Of a stretch of DNA of 52,261 nucleotides, positions 10,451 through 20,314 are shown in pieces; within the stretch, counting starts at the first letter, position 1; each line of letters opens with the position of its first letter. Origin of the DNA: Methylococcales bacterium (GTDB taxonomy: Bacteria > Pseudomonadota > Gammaproteobacteria > Methylococcales > Methylomonadaceae); the NCBI GenBank assembly GCA_023145835.1, contig JAGLDH010000132.1, positions 1 to 52,261 on the forward strand, in the 5' to 3' direction. The translations under genes were made by a program, and so were the position numbers. Below the pieces are notes generated by a model. The model did no database searches. It was given only the letters and a program-made list of their open reading frames with translations, and had not been told where the DNA came from.

Positions 10451-11530
10451 ATGAAGAAAACTCCTATCTCTTCTTTTTTTCGAAAAGAAATAATAAGTAT
10501 GTCTGCATATAAGGTTGCTGAAGCTAAAGGTTATATTAAGCTAGATGCTATGGAAAACCCATATACGTGGCCTGATAAAATTAAAGAAGAATGGCTTGAT
10601 GAGTTGAAACCTTGTCTTATTAATCGTTATCCTGATCCTGAAGCTAAACAGCTTGTGAGGGTAATAAGAGAAACTAATAATATCCCTGAGCAAAGTGGAG
10701 TAATTTTAGGAAATGGGTCTGATGAAATTATTCAGATTTTATTGATGGCATTGTCTGCAAATTCAACTGTACTTTCACCTAGTCCTGGGTTTGTTATGTA
10801 TAAACAAATAGCCCTGAGTCTCGGTCTTAATTTCCACAGTGTTCCTTTGCTAGCAGAGAACTTTGAGCTTGATTTGCCATTAATGCTTTCGGCGATAAAA
10901 GAGTATTCACCTTCTATTATTTTTTTAGCTTTTCCTAATAACCCAACAGGCAATTTATTTGTTGAAGATGAGATAGAAACAATTTTAAAAGAAGCTCCGG
11001 GTCTTGTTATTGTTGATGAAGCATATGCACCATTTGCTGGTACAAGCTTTTTGAACAAATTATCGAAGTATTCTAACCTTCTAGTCATGCGTACCGTTTC
11101 AAAATTAGGGTTGGCAGGTCTTCGCTTGGGATATATTGTTGGAGCTCGTGATATAACTGAGCAATTGAATAAAATTAGGTTACCATATAATATCAATATT
11201 TTAACTCAACTTACGGCAGAGTTTTCACTCAAGCACCAAGCTTTATTTGATCAACAAACTCAGAAAATTTGTATAGATAGAGCTTTAGTTTTAGAGCAGC
11301 TGAATGATTTCTCTCAGATTGAGGCTTATGATAGCTCAGCAAATTTTATATTATTTAAGACGCAAGAAAATCAAGCAAATTTAATATTTGATGGGTTAAA
11401 AGAGCGGGGGATTTTGATTAAAAATTTATCACCTCAAGGAGGTGCTTTAACAGATTGTTTGAGAGTAACCATTGGTAAACCAAAAGAAAATAAGATGTTT
11501 ATTGATGCTTTATCAGAAATTCTATCTTAA
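10451..11530 (+). CDS. hisC: Histidinol-phosphate aminotransferase
   Basis: HisC is a PLP-dependent class I/II aminotransferase that converts imidazole acetol phosphate to histidinol phosphate. The 359-residue protein has the HisC N-terminus KLDAMENPY, NRYPDP, and GNGSDEIIQ for the PLP phosphate. FPNNPTGN and VDEAYAPFAG follow, and then the Schiff-base lysine in RTVSKLGLAGLRLGY. The ATG at 10451 gives an N-terminus that aligns with other HisC proteins (SFFRKEI...SAYKV). It ends the murA-hisGDC run and is followed by a strong terminator. Confidence 0.94.
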   Translation: MKKTPISSFFRKEIISMSAYKVAEAKGYIKLDAMENPYTWPDKIKEEWLDELKPCLINRYPDPEAKQLVRVIRETNNIPEQSGVILGNGSDEIIQILLMALSANSTVLSPSPGFVMYKQIALSLGLNFHSVPLLAENFELDLPLMLSAIKEYSPSIIFLAFPNNPTGNLFVEDEIETILKEAPGLVIVDEAYAPFAGTSFLNKLSKYSNLLVMRTVSKLGLAGLRLGYIVGARDITEQLNKIRLPYNINILTQLTAEFSLKHQALFDQQTQKICIDRALVLEQLNDFSQIEAYDSSANFILFKTQENQANLIFDGLKERGILIKNLSPQGGALTDCLRVTIGKPKENKMFIDALSEILS

Positions 11531-11600
11531 TTTATTAAGAAAAAAGTTTTACTAATTTACCCAATCAAATGAGTGATCTCGTTGGGTATATTAAATGAAA

Positions 11601-11639
11601 AACCTCTTATCCTATATATAGGATAAGAGGTTTTTTTGT
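11601..11639. terminator. Bidirectional terminator between hisC and the convergent gene
   Basis: AACCTCTTATCCTATA (11601-11616) and TATAGGATAAGAGGTT (11617-11632) form a perfect 16-bp inverted repeat. A run of A precedes it and a T run follows, so it can stop both hisC from the left and the deacetylase gene from the right. Confidence 0.9.
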
Positions 11640-11647
11640 TTTAAAGC

Positions 11648-13486
11648 CTAGAAGTTTGCTCCTACTAGTGCCTTAAGGCGAGGAATATAGTTTTTAACTT
11701 CTTTAATAAGAGATGATCTGTCTGCACTTGGTAGCATTTCTTGATTGATGTAGCCAAGAACGCGGTTTAATTTAGTAATTGCTAAATCAGGCTTACCATT
11801 CCAGCAATCCATAGCAGCTCCAAATAAATCCGCAGAAATTTTATCTAGCGATGCTAATTGTTCTTGCCATGTAGAGCCTGTAAAAAGGGTAAGATTTAAT
11901 GAGTCGTTGTATTCCTGTAAATCATTAATTGCAAGCCCTAAAGCCACAATAGCTTCCCATGGATCTATAAGTTCAGTAACTAACCAGCTAAAGTTTATAG
12001 TACTGCTTTTTTTAGTATTACTTACTGTAATTGTTACAGTTTGATTTCTTGCTGTAGTTAATGTACCTGATATTACTCCTGTATTAGCATTGATTGATAA
12101 TCCAGATGGTAAATTATTAGAACTAAATGTTAATGGAAACCCTGTCGAATCAGTTGCCTGAATGGTAAAATTAATTACATCATTAACAACGTTAGTTTTA
12201 TTACCAGGATTAGTGATATTTGGAGGAGGTAAGGACTCATTAAGTGGAGATGGAGACCTCATCCAGTTGATAATAGATTTAAAGGGTACGATACGAACTT
12301 CTGGTTTAGAAAGTGCGTAAGTAATAAACTCTTCAATGACTTCTTGTCTTTCTTTAACAGTAATCTGACTAGCAAGACTAGCTTTTTTAGAGTTAAAATA
12401 GTCAGTGTGAGCCCCAAGCATAAAAGGTGCTCTGTTCCCATTTTCTCTGCGCAGATCTAAAGTGTATTTTAACGTAGCTAGGGTTTCAGCTTTGTTTAAC
12501 TTTGCATCAGTCCAAAGGTTCCAATCAAATGCAGTGATTTTTCCACTTGCTACTTCAAACCAAGGTATATTATTTTTAACTTTGTTTCTAATTGAATAAT
12601 TAATACCGTAGGTAGCTGTCTTATTATCTGGAGGAATAATTAGAGGCGTTACACCAAGTTCCCAAAGACCCGAATGTGAAGAAATGGGGGTTTTATTAGG
12701 AAAAGCATAATCAACCATTACTTGATGGCCTGGGCTACCCGAGTTAAGAGTATATGGCCAAGGATAGTTTGTACCATCCATTAAGTAATGCCAACCTTCT
12801 TCAATACTAGTGTCATAAGTAAGGCCGTTTTGTTTTAAGGCAATGAAAGTATTGTTGTTATATTCAAGAAAAGGGGATCTAAAACCAGTAAGTTTTGTTA
12901 TGTCTGCACCCATGCCTGTTGCTGGATTAGCATTTCCAAGTGGTTCGTTTGGATCAAATGGCTTACTTAAATGTGTTTGTGTATTGGCAATTTCAGTATT
13001 CCATTTAGCAAGAGTGAAATTACTGCCACCTGGGCTATGACTGACTGTATGATTGCCAATTTCATGGCCATCAACAAAAGCCGTGTGCCAAGCTTGTTTA
13101 ATATAAACAGGGTCGTCATTATGCCAGTCTGTTGAATACTCTGCTGTATTAAAAAAAGTTACTCGTACAGGTGATCCATCATAAGTTGCAGCATTACCAG
13201 CCCCATTTGGGTTGTGTTTGGTTCTAATAAAATTTAAGAACCAAGTCAAGCCCCCAGTACCTCCAGAGCCAGAAACTCCAGAAATACCGTTGTCATCAAA
13301 ACCTATGCTAACAAACATGGGTACTTGATTTGGGGATAGATCTTGAGGAGGTGACTGTGAGTAGGGTTGGTTGTCTGAATAATTATAAGCTAATCCAGGT
13401 GTGGCAATAAATAGACTAGATCCAAGTAATGCGATTGAGCTTAAATTCGCAAAAAGATTCGAGTTATTGGTTATCATTAATTTCAT
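11648..13486 (-). CDS. Secreted polysaccharide-deacetylase-like protein with an Ig-like domain
   Basis: This is a predicted exported protein. A signal sequence (ending near ATPGLA) is followed by a NodB-like region with FDDN (a variant of the metal-binding DD motif) and the H-x3-H motif in GHEIGNHTVSH, 83 residues later. An Ig-like putative domain of the He_PIG type (LPSGLSINANTGVISGTL) follows. The helical tail of about 100 residues is unrecognised. It may act on an N- or O-acetylated glycan at the cell surface, but the substrate is unknown. I start at 13486 because this gives a clean signal peptide; in-frame ATGs at 13528 and 13477 are possible and none has a strong ribosome-binding site. 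It is monocistronic. Confidence 0.75.
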   Translation of the reverse strand: MKLMITNNSNLFANLSSIALLGSSLFIATPGLAYNYSDNQPYSQSPPQDLSPNQVPMFVSIGFDDNGISGVSGSGGTGGLTWFLNFIRTKHNPNGAGNAATYDGSPVRVTFFNTAEYSTDWHNDDPVYIKQAWHTAFVDGHEIGNHTVSHSPGGSNFTLAKWNTEIANTQTHLSKPFDPNEPLGNANPATGMGADITKLTGFRSPFLEYNNNTFIALKQNGLTYDTSIEEGWHYLMDGTNYPWPYTLNSGSPGHQVMVDYAFPNKTPISSHSGLWELGVTPLIIPPDNKTATYGINYSIRNKVKNNIPWFEVASGKITAFDWNLWTDAKLNKAETLATLKYTLDLRRENGNRAPFMLGAHTDYFNSKKASLASQITVKERQEVIEEFITYALSKPEVRIVPFKSIINWMRSPSPLNESLPPPNITNPGNKTNVVNDVINFTIQATDSTGFPLTFSSNNLPSGLSINANTGVISGTLTTARNQTVTITVSNTKKSSTINFSWLVTELIDPWEAIVALGLAINDLQEYNDSLNLTLFTGSTWQEQLASLDKISADLFGAAMDCWNGKPDLAITKLNRVLGYINQEMLPSADRSSLIKEVKNYIPRLKALVGANF

Positions 13487-13758
13487 AATCTGTTTATAAA
13501 TGCAGCCTGCGACGTGAAACATAGGCAATATTGCATATTATTATTAATGTTTTTTATAAGATAAGCAATTTTTAAAGGCGTGAAAGCTTTTATCTATTAT
13601 TATTTATTTTAAAAAAATAGGATTTATTAGAATAAAAAGGTATAGGTTTTTATTGTATTATTATGTTTTTAATAGATGTAAAAAAACTTATTAAATTTTA
13701 TTTAATATTGTCCAGATAAAAAATAAATTATTTTTTTTAAAAAATTAAGGCACTCTTT

Positions 13759-13825
13759 GCCGGTGTAGCTCATTGATGAGATGTTTTTAAGGCAATATAA
13801 TAGGTGCTATTCGGGGCAAACCCCG
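13759..13825 (+). other. tRNA 5'-half-like sequence and hairpin in a gene-poor gap
   Basis: GCCGGTGTAGCTCA (13759-13772) is identical to the acceptor strand and D-arm start of many bacterial tRNAs, and GAG follows as a possible D-stem return. No matching CACCGGC acceptor strand or proper T-arm follows. Only a hairpin, CGGGG-CAAA-CCCCG (13812-13825), is seen. It is not a functional tRNA. The rest of 13529-13950 is very AT-rich with no gene. Confidence 0.3.
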
Positions 13826-13956
13826 TTGTTTTACAATTTTTTGAAAGCTAAATTTTTAAATATTTTCAATACAATGATATATGTAATGGTCTTGACTAAA
13901 GGCTATAAGTTGAAAAAATTATATTTAAGTTATTTATATCTTAATTGTTCAATAAT

Positions 13957-13986
13957 AAAAAAAACAAGTATATGCACTTGTTTTTC
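13957..13986 (-). terminator. Terminator of the ccm operon
   Basis: AAACAAGT (13962-13969) pairs with ACTTGTTT (13976-13983). On the minus strand the hairpin is followed by a run of T (the A tract at 13957-13964). It sits about 30 bases after the ccmI stop and is suited to end the long ccm transcript. Confidence 0.7.
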
Positions 13987-14013
13987 AAGATAACTTTGTT
14001 GTTATCATAATAA

Positions 14014-15297
14014 TTATTTAACAATCTGGTTTATTTCCATTTCTAACATAGGGTTATTTTTGACAACAATATTTTTCAAAGTAGCAAATAGGTCACCTTT
14101 TTGTGGCATTGGTTGACCAGATAAAGAAACTCGGGCAGTTACTTCAACTTTTTCCACAGAAGAAATTTTTGCTGTTGGCATAGCGGCTTTAGTATCATCT
14201 AATACTATGCGCTTTGGTAGGTCTTTAACTTTTATTCGTTCAGCTGCTAGTGGCATACGACCTCCAACTGGGCGGGCAAAGACAAAGATAACATGCTCTC
14301 CATTTACCTTTGATTTTAAAGAGCTGCTCAGAGTTAAGTCTATTGTTACGCTAGCAGAAGATATTTTGGAATCTTGACTTTTTGGTTCTGAACTTTTTGC
14401 AACTTGTGAGGATGGAGCTCCAAGTTTTTGTTCGGCAGCTTGAATTGCAGGGTCAATAAAACGGGAAACTTGTAGCTCGCCAGCTTTTTGTTTAGCTTTG
14501 TTCCAAAAGTTAATGGCTTTTTGGTATTCTGCTAGAGAAAATGCGTTAATTCCTTGTAGCATAAGTGATGAAGGTTCAAGAGGGTCGGTGGCAAGAGCCT
14601 GTTTAATGATTCCTTGTATCTGGGGTGTCATCTTTTCTCCTGAAGCTTGGAATAATGATTGTGCCTGAGCACCTTTTAGTCCGGCATATTCTCCACTCTT
14701 AGGTTCAGCAGTATCTGCCATGCGTGCATATAAATCAGCTGACTTGTTGAATTGACCCACTGCAGCATAGCTGTTCGCTAATAATAATAGTTTTTCACTA
14801 TTAGTCGGATCTTGAGCAACCTTTGACTCTAAAAGGGCAATGGATTTTTCCATGCTAGGAGGGGCTTTGTTTTCAGCTTGTTGTTCGCCTGTTTGATCCA
14901 CCATGGATTGGCTAAGCAGTAAATCGTCACTGCGGCCAATTTTAAAATACATGCTTAGGCTAACAATGGTAACCGTTACGCTTAATAATATTGCAATTGA
15001 CCAGTGTTTTCCTGAAACATTAACCGGCTTTAAAGAGCTTTTTTCTGAGTCTTGTGCATCTTGTAAGAGTGTTTTTTCTAGTTCTGTTTTTAGAGTTGAA
15101 AAGGTTTTTTGTTCTAATGTACCTTGATCTCTTTCTAGTTCTAATTCATGTAGGCGGTCATGAAAAATATCAATATTCTGTTGTTTTTGAATAGTGTGGG
15201 CTATTTTCTTTTTACGAAAAAAGGGCAAGATTGGCCAGAATATAAAAGAAAACGCAAACAGAAATAGCGCAGCAAAGGTCAGCCATAAACTAGTCAT
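14014..15297 (-). CDS. ccmI: Cytochrome c maturation protein CcmI
   Basis: CcmI presents unfolded apocytochrome c to the haem lyase CcmF/H. The 427-residue protein has two N-terminal membrane helices (about 1-25 and 95-118) around a charged cytoplasmic loop. TPR repeats follow in the periplasmic part (SEKLLLLANSYAAVGQFNKSADLYARM, and later FSLAEYQKAINFWNKAK). A C-terminal beta-rich domain of the CcmI type closes it. It starts 2 bp after the ccmH stop and is the last gene of the operon before a terminator. Full length. Confidence 0.9.
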   Translation of the reverse strand: MTSLWLTFAALFLFAFSFIFWPILPFFRKKKIAHTIQKQQNIDIFHDRLHELELERDQGTLEQKTFSTLKTELEKTLLQDAQDSEKSSLKPVNVSGKHWSIAILLSVTVTIVSLSMYFKIGRSDDLLLSQSMVDQTGEQQAENKAPPSMEKSIALLESKVAQDPTNSEKLLLLANSYAAVGQFNKSADLYARMADTAEPKSGEYAGLKGAQAQSLFQASGEKMTPQIQGIIKQALATDPLEPSSLMLQGINAFSLAEYQKAINFWNKAKQKAGELQVSRFIDPAIQAAEQKLGAPSSQVAKSSEPKSQDSKISSASVTIDLTLSSSLKSKVNGEHVIFVFARPVGGRMPLAAERIKVKDLPKRIVLDDTKAAMPTAKISSVEKVEVTARVSLSGQPMPQKGDLFATLKNIVVKNNPMLEMEINQIVK

Positions 15298-15299
15298 AA

Positions 15300-15773
15300 T
15301 TAAGAATCCTGTTTTTTATTTAGCAAACCATCTAATTGTTTTTGCTGTTTAGTGTTTAATTCTATGCTATTGGTACGTTTGTTTCGAGCTTTTACAATAA
15401 AAAAGACAATGAGAAGTGCAATGGCTAAAAGTAAAAATGGACCAAACCATAGTAGGTAGGTTTGAGCCGTGATTTTTGGCTCATATAAGACAAAATCACC
15501 ATAGCGATCAGTCATATATTGAACAATATCTTTATCACTTTTATCCTCAGTTAACATTTGCTGAAGTTTAGCTCGTAAATCACGCGCTATTTCAGCATTA
15601 GAATCAGCTATATTTTGATTTTGACACTTTGGGCAGCGTAGATCGGCAGTAAATTTTTGAAAGCGAGCGGTTTTTTCAGCATTATCAAATTGATAAACTT
15701 CAATCGCAGCATAAGCTGATGTAAAAAAGACAGATATGATCGATAGTAGAAGAATTGTTTTAAATTGTTTCAT
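15300..15773 (-). CDS. ccmH: Cytochrome c maturation protein CcmH
   Basis: CcmH is a membrane-anchored thiol protein of the haem lyase complex that reduces the apocytochrome c CXXCH site. The 157-residue protein has a signal peptide (about 1-22). The family motif LRCPKCQNQNIADSNAEIARDLR includes the active cysteines C47 and C50, and a C-terminal membrane helix is present (about 105-125). Its start overlaps the ccmG end by 14 bp. It lacks the fused TPR domain of the long E. coli CcmH, which is encoded separately by ccmI here. Confidence 0.93.
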   Translation of the reverse strand: MKQFKTILLLSIISVFFTSAYAAIEVYQFDNAEKTARFQKFTADLRCPKCQNQNIADSNAEIARDLRAKLQQMLTEDKSDKDIVQYMTDRYGDFVLYEPKITAQTYLLWFGPFLLLAIALLIVFFIVKARNKRTNSIELNTKQQKQLDGLLNKKQDS

Positions 15774-16299
15774 TTGACCATCCTTTTTCTAGCATTACTT
15801 TGAAGTTAGCCCAAACTTCGGCCGTAATTACTCCAACGTGTCGGTATCTGATGATACCTTTTGCATCCAATAAATAAGTTTCAGGGGCTCCATAAACGCC
15901 TAAATCTAGGCCAAGCATTCCACTTTCATCATAAATATTAAATTTATAAGGGTCACCTAGCTGTTCCAGCCATGCCAATGCAGCACTTCTATCATCTTTA
16001 TAATTTAAACCTATAACTGGAACATTAGCTTCTTGGGCAATGGCTAATAATTGGTCATGTTCTTTGCGACAAGATGGACACCATGTTGCCCAAACATTAA
16101 CCAATACAGGTTGACCTATAAAGTCAGTATTAGTTAATATTTTGTTTGGATTTCGTAAAGCGGGTACCTGAAATGCGGGAAATGATTTATTTAATAAGGC
16201 AGAAGGAAGCTCTCTAGGATCAATACTTAAGCCTTTCCATAGAAAAGCCCCTAAAACGATGAATAGTACTAAAGGAATAAATAACAATAACCTAGGCAT
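15760..16299 (-). CDS. ccmG: Thiol:disulfide oxidoreductase CcmG (DsbE)
   Basis: CcmG is a periplasmic membrane-tethered thioredoxin-like protein that delivers reductant for cytochrome c maturation. The 179-residue protein has one N-terminal membrane helix (about 3-22). The active site is WATWCPSCRKEH, with C74 and C77. It also has the acidic, family-specific GLNYKDDRSAALAWLEQLGDPY and the cis-proline loop in GVYGAPETYLLD. It overlaps ccmF by 8 bp and ccmH by 14 bp, pointing to tight translational coupling. Confidence 0.95.
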   Translation of the reverse strand: MPRLLLFIPLVLFIVLGAFLWKGLSIDPRELPSALLNKSFPAFQVPALRNPNKILTNTDFIGQPVLVNVWATWCPSCRKEHDQLLAIAQEANVPVIGLNYKDDRSAALAWLEQLGDPYKFNIYDESGMLGLDLGVYGAPETYLLDAKGIIRYRHVGVITAEVWANFKVMLEKGWSNETI

Positions 16300-18259
16300 G
16301 AGTTGCCTCGTTTTTTGTAGATAAACTTGTTTTTTTGCGATAGCGTTTATCGGTAACAGTAACTAAGCCACCCAATGCCATAAGAGTTCCTCCGTACCAA
16401 AGCCAGCGTACAAAGGGTTTATAATGTACACGGACTGCCCATGCTCCATCATCTAGTGGCTCACCCATTGCAACATAAAGATCACGAAAAAAGCCTTGGT
16501 CAATATCGGCTTCTGTCATCATGTTGTTTTTTACACTGTAATGTCTTTTTTCTGGATTTAAGGTGGTAATGACATTGTCTCCATCACGTACAATTAGCTG
16601 GCCTCGATCAGCTGTATAGTTAGCACCTTGTACCTGTTGAGTGCCTTTAAATTCAAATTCGTAACCAGCAAGAGATACTTTGTCACCTGCAACCATACGG
16701 ATATCTCGTTCTTCACTGTAGACTGAGACTAAAGTAATCCCAATAGCAACAACTGCAACGCCAAGGTGGGCAAGCATCATTCCATAATAGCTCATGGGGA
16801 GTTGTTTTAGTTTGGTAAAAATACTCTCAGCATGTTTGAATTTACCTATAAATTCTAAAGATATTGTCAATATAATCCATAAGCTGATTGAAATACCTAA
16901 GAAGACTGAAAAATCAAATCCAGAGCCATAAATAAAAGGGAATGCTATTCCTATGAGTATGCTTGCTAAGGCAGGCTTCCATAATGCTTCGATAATCCGA
17001 TCTAGCGAGGTGTCTCGCCAGCGAACGGATATTGAAATGCCTAGGCCTATTGCCATTAAGCTCATAATAGGAACAAACACGGCGTTAAAATAAGGAGGGC
17101 CAACAGAAATTTTTCCAGCACCCAGGGAGTCAAGCAATAGAGGATACAGTGTGCCTAAAAGTACCGTCATTGCCATGACGGTTAAAAATACGTTATTGAT
17201 TAGGAGAAATGTTTCTCTTGAAAGCCAAGAGAATCGGGACTCACTTTGAACATTAGGTGCTTTAATAGCAAACAGAGTTAATGAGCCACCAATAGTGATT
17301 GCCAAGAGGATTAAAATAAATAATCCTCGTTCTGGGTCGCTAGCAAAAGCATGTACAGACGTTAATACGCCAGAGCGGACTAAAAATGTGCCTAATAAGC
17401 TGAGTGAGAAAGCAAAAATTGCGAGCAATAACGTCCAGCTTTTAAATACGCCACGTTTTTCAGTAGCAGCTAATGAGTGGACTAAAGCGGTACCAACTAA
17501 CCAAGGCATAAGCGATGCATTTTCTACTGGATCCCAAAACCACCAGCCACCCCAGCCTAGTTCATAATAAGCCCACCAACTACCTAAAGTGATCCCCATG
17601 GCTAAAAATGCCCAAGCCACATTTGTCCATGGACGAGACCAGCGAGCCCAAGCCGAATCTAAACGACCCGAGAGTAGTGCTGCAATAGCAAATGCAAAGG
17701 CAACGGAAAAACCTACATAACCCATATAAAGCATGGGAGGGTGAACGATTAAACCAAAATCTTGTAATAAGGGATTTAAATCAGCACCGTCCGCAGGAAA
17801 GCGAGGTAAATAACGCTCAAAGGGGCTAGATGTTAATAGTAAAAATAAGATAAAGCCAATAGCAATCATGCCCATAACTGATAAGACTCTTGCAAGCATA
17901 TCTAAAGGTAAGTTTTTGCTAAAAATACTGACAGCCAGTGTCCAGCCAGAGAGTATAAATACCCATAATAATAATGAACCTTCGTGTCCCCCCCAGATGG
18001 CGCTGAGTTTATATTGTGTGGGTAGCAGGCTATTAGAATGGTTGGCAACATAGGTAACTGAAAAGTCATCAATGGCAAAAGAGTAACCTAAACAAATAAA
18101 GCTAATCAATATGAAAAAAAACTGGCCTTTTGCCATGGTTTGACCATAGTTCATCCATAATTCGTTTTTTATAATCGTTCCAACCATTGGAATGATTGCT
18201 AACAAAATGGAAAAACAAAAGGATAATATTAAGGAAAACTCACCTATTTCTGGTATCAC
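16292..18259 (-). CDS. ccmF: Haem lyase subunit CcmF
   Basis: CcmF is the large integral membrane subunit that receives haem from CcmE and attaches it to apocytochrome c. At 655 residues it has the usual length and about 15 membrane segments. The tryptophan-rich haem-handling motif [19 protein letters not shown] lies near residue 235. Conserved histidines stand in the [10 protein letters not shown] and [10 protein letters not shown] regions. A large periplasmic loop precedes the last helix. It overlaps ccmE by an ATGA and ccmG by 8 bp. Confidence 0.96.
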   Translation of the reverse strand: MIPEIGEFSLILSFCFSILLAIIPMVGTIIKNELWMNYGQTMAKGQFFFILISFICLGYSFAIDDFSVTYVANHSNSLLPTQYKLSAIWGGHEGSLLLWVFILSGWTLAVSIFSKNLPLDMLARVLSVMGMIAIGFILFLLLTSSPFERYLPRFPADGADLNPLLQDFGLIVHPPMLYMGYVGFSVAFAFAIAALLSGRLDSAWARWSRPWTNVAWAFLAMGITLGSWWAYYELGWGGWWFWDPVENASLMPWLVGTALVHSLAATEKRGVFKSWTLLLAIFAFSLSLLGTFLVRSGVLTSVHAFASDPERGLFILILLAITIGGSLTLFAIKAPNVQSESRFSWLSRETFLLINNVFLTVMAMTVLLGTLYPLLLDSLGAGKISVGPPYFNAVFVPIMSLMAIGLGISISVRWRDTSLDRIIEALWKPALASILIGIAFPFIYGSGFDFSVFLGISISLWIILTISLEFIGKFKHAESIFTKLKQLPMSYYGMMLAHLGVAVVAIGITLVSVYSEERDIRMVAGDKVSLAGYEFEFKGTQQVQGANYTADRGQLIVRDGDNVITTLNPEKRHYSVKNNMMTEADIDQGFFRDLYVAMGEPLDDGAWAVRVHYKPFVRWLWYGGTLMALGGLVTVTDKRYRKKTSLSTKNEATHA

Positions 18260-18690
18260 TCTGTACCTGCCTTTTTCTTCATTGATTCTGCAATTTCTGG
18301 TGGCATATAGTTTTCATCATGCTTAGCTAAAACTTCATCTGCTTGAAAAATACCTTGATTGTCCATTTTTCCCTGAGCAATAATTCCTTGTTCTTCACGA
18401 AATAGGTCAGGCAAAATACCCGTGAATGATACTGTGATTGGTTTGCCATAATCGGTTATGCCAAAACTGACTTGTAAAGAATCTTTTGAGCGTTTAATGC
18501 TGTTTTTAACAACCATTCCTCCGACCCGAATTCGAGTGCCAACAGGTGCTTCACCATCTGCAACCTGAGAAGTAGAATAAAATAAATTAATATTCTGGTT
18601 TAAGGCGTACATGGTTAAGCCAACAGCTATTCCTGTGCCGAATACTAAAGCAAGAATAATGTATAAGCGTTTTTTTCTTTTTGGAGTCAT
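18256..18690 (-). CDS. ccmE: Haem chaperone CcmE
   Basis: CcmE binds haem covalently in the periplasm and passes it to CcmF. The 144-residue protein has one N-terminal membrane anchor (about 9-28) and an OB-fold ([15 protein letters not shown]). The haem-binding motif H124-DEN-Y128 is in [12 protein letters not shown]. This His form is the normal system I chaperone rather than the cysteine variant. It overlaps both ccmD and ccmF by four bases. Confidence 0.95.
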   Translation of the reverse strand: MTPKRKKRLYIILALVFGTGIAVGLTMYALNQNINLFYSTSQVADGEAPVGTRIRVGGMVVKNSIKRSKDSLQVSFGITDYGKPITVSFTGILPDLFREEQGIIAQGKMDNQGIFQADEVLAKHDENYMPPEIAESMKKKAGTE

Positions 18691-18869
18691 ACTGATCTTT
18701 TCTCTCTTTTTAATCGGCGTTTAGCCTGTCTAAAAAATTGTCGTCTGTCCCAATATACAGACCAAATATTGTAAATAATTACGATTAGACCTATACCGTA
18801 ACTTAACCACACATAAAGACCGTGTTTTCCCATCTGTAAAAAATCAGAAAAAGATGCAAAATGTCCCAT
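18687..18869 (-). CDS. ccmD: Haem exporter small subunit CcmD
   Basis: CcmD is a 60-residue membrane peptide needed to release holo-CcmE from the CcmABC complex. It shows one membrane helix (about 17-37), preceded by [12 protein letters not shown], the usual CcmD pattern. A strongly basic cytoplasmic tail follows ([17 protein letters not shown]). It lies 2 bp after ccmC and overlaps ccmE by four bases. Position and pattern together make the call firm despite its size. Confidence 0.9.
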   Translation of the reverse strand: MGHFASFSDFLQMGKHGLYVWLSYGIGLIVIIYNIWSVYWDRRQFFRQAKRRLKREKRSV

Positions 18870-18871
18870 AA

Positions 18872-19621
18872 TTAATAACGCTCAACTAATAATTTAACCC
18901 AATCGGTTTTGCTTTCTCGGCGCAATACTTCAGTGCGCGCTCGACTCATTAACAATACCGCAAAAAAACAATAAAACCCAATAATCATAATAAGTAATGG
19001 AATCCACATTTCAGAAGGCATAGCTGGTTTTTCCGTCACTTTAAATGTTGCACCTTGGTGTAATGTATTCCACCATTCAACTGAATATTTGATGATAGGT
19101 ATGTTGACTATACCAACAAGAGCCAATACGGCAGCAGCTTTATCTCCACTAGCAATATGCTCAAATGCTGATGTTAATGCAATAACGCCAATATAAAGAA
19201 AAAACAATACCAGCATCGATGTTAATCGTGCATCCCAAACCCACCATGCTCCCCATGTTGGTTTGCCCCAAATAGCCCCGGTGACTAAAGCTAAAACTGC
19301 CATTGATGCACCAATAGGAGCACAGGATTTTGCAATAACGTGGGCTACTTTTATTTTCCAAATTAAGCCAATTCCGCCTGCTATAGCCATTAGCATGTAG
19401 CAAGATTGTGCCAAAATAGCAGTGGGTACGTGAATGTAAATAATACGGAAACTATTTCCTTGCTGATAGTCAGCAGGTGCAAATGCGAGTCCCCAAACAG
19501 ACCCAATAACCATGAGTAATAACGCTGCAATGGCAAACCAAGGTAATAATTTACTGGTTATATCATAAAACCAGCGGGGAGATGCTAGTTGATAAAACCA
19601 TTTGGGGAATTTTATTTTCAT
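18872..19621 (-). CDS. ccmC: Haem exporter protein CcmC
   Basis: CcmC loads haem onto CcmE together with CcmABD. The 249-residue protein has six membrane segments. It carries the tryptophan-rich motif WGKPTWGAWWVWDARLTS near residues 113-130, with flanking histidines in IHVPTAILAQ and WNTLHQGAT as axial haem ligands of the family. It lies 12 bp after the ccmB stop and 2 bp before ccmD. Full length. Confidence 0.95.
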   Translation of the reverse strand: MKIKFPKWFYQLASPRWFYDITSKLLPWFAIAALLLMVIGSVWGLAFAPADYQQGNSFRIIYIHVPTAILAQSCYMLMAIAGGIGLIWKIKVAHVIAKSCAPIGASMAVLALVTGAIWGKPTWGAWWVWDARLTSMLVLFFLYIGVIALTSAFEHIASGDKAAAVLALVGIVNIPIIKYSVEWWNTLHQGATFKVTEKPAMPSEMWIPLLIMIIGFYCFFAVLLMSRARTEVLRRESKTDWVKLLVERY

Positions 19622-19633
19622 ATTATTTTACTC

Positions 19634-20314
19634 TTAACTACGAACACTAATTTTTAATGCCGCAACGATGGCAAAGGGAGCAAGCACAATGCTCAGAACC
19701 AGCATGGCAGCTAATAAAGCTAAATACCCTTGAATGGGTAACCCTATAGAGCCTGCTTGAACACTACTTGCACCAAAAATAAGAACTGGAATATATAAAG
19801 GGAGAACTAATAACGAAATCAAAATGCCTCCTTTACGTAAGCCAACAGTTAATGCTGCTCCTATTGCTCCTATTAGACTTAATGTGGGGGTTCCCAAAAG
19901 AAGGCTGAATACTAAAGGAGCAAAGCCTTCATTAGGAAGAAATAGCATTAAGGCTAAAACGGGTGAAACTAACGCTAAGCAAAAACCGCTGATTAACCAG
20001 TGGGTCGTTACTTTTGCTAGTACAAGTAGTAATAATGATCGTGGGCTCACTAGCATATGTTCTAAAGAGCCATCATCAAAGTCACTACGGAAGATACCAT
20101 CTACCGATAATAAACTTGCCAACAAAGCTGCGACCCAAACAACCCCTGGAGCTAATTGAGCTAAAAGAGAGGCTTCTGGGCTTACACCTAAAGGAAATAA
20201 TACTCCAACCATGAGAAAAAAAGCTAAAGGATTAATTATGTCGTTACGTCGTCTGAATGTTAGTAATAAATCACGACGAAGTGCTGCTAGAAAAAAACTC
20301 ATGTCGTTAAACAC
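19634..20314 (-). CDS. ccmB: Haem exporter permease CcmB
   Basis: CcmB is the membrane partner of the CcmA ATPase. The 226-residue protein has six predicted helices and the family segments FRRRNDIINPLAFFLMVGVLFPLG and FDDGSLEHMLVSP. LPLYIPVLIFGA follows in the second half. It overlaps ccmA by 16 bp. The ATPase-permease pair releases haem-loaded CcmE rather than exporting haem, according to current understanding of system I. Confidence 0.94.
   Translation of the reverse strand: MFNDMSFFLAALRRDLLLTFRRRNDIINPLAFFLMVGVLFPLGVSPEASLLAQLAPGVVWVAALLASLLSVDGIFRSDFDDGSLEHMLVSPRSLLLLVLAKVTTHWLISGFCLALVSPVLALMLFLPNEGFAPLVFSLLLGTPTLSLIGAIGAALTVGLRKGGILISLLVLPLYIPVLIFGASSVQAGSIGLPIQGYLALLAAMLVLSIVLAPFAIVAALKISVRS

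Noticed and set aside
13811-13830. GGGGCAAACCCC resembling part of a cyclic-di-GMP riboswitch
   Set aside because: Only the GGCAAACC piece is present; the second conserved GACGCAAAGCC arm and the enclosing stem are missing on both strands. It is simply a short hairpin.
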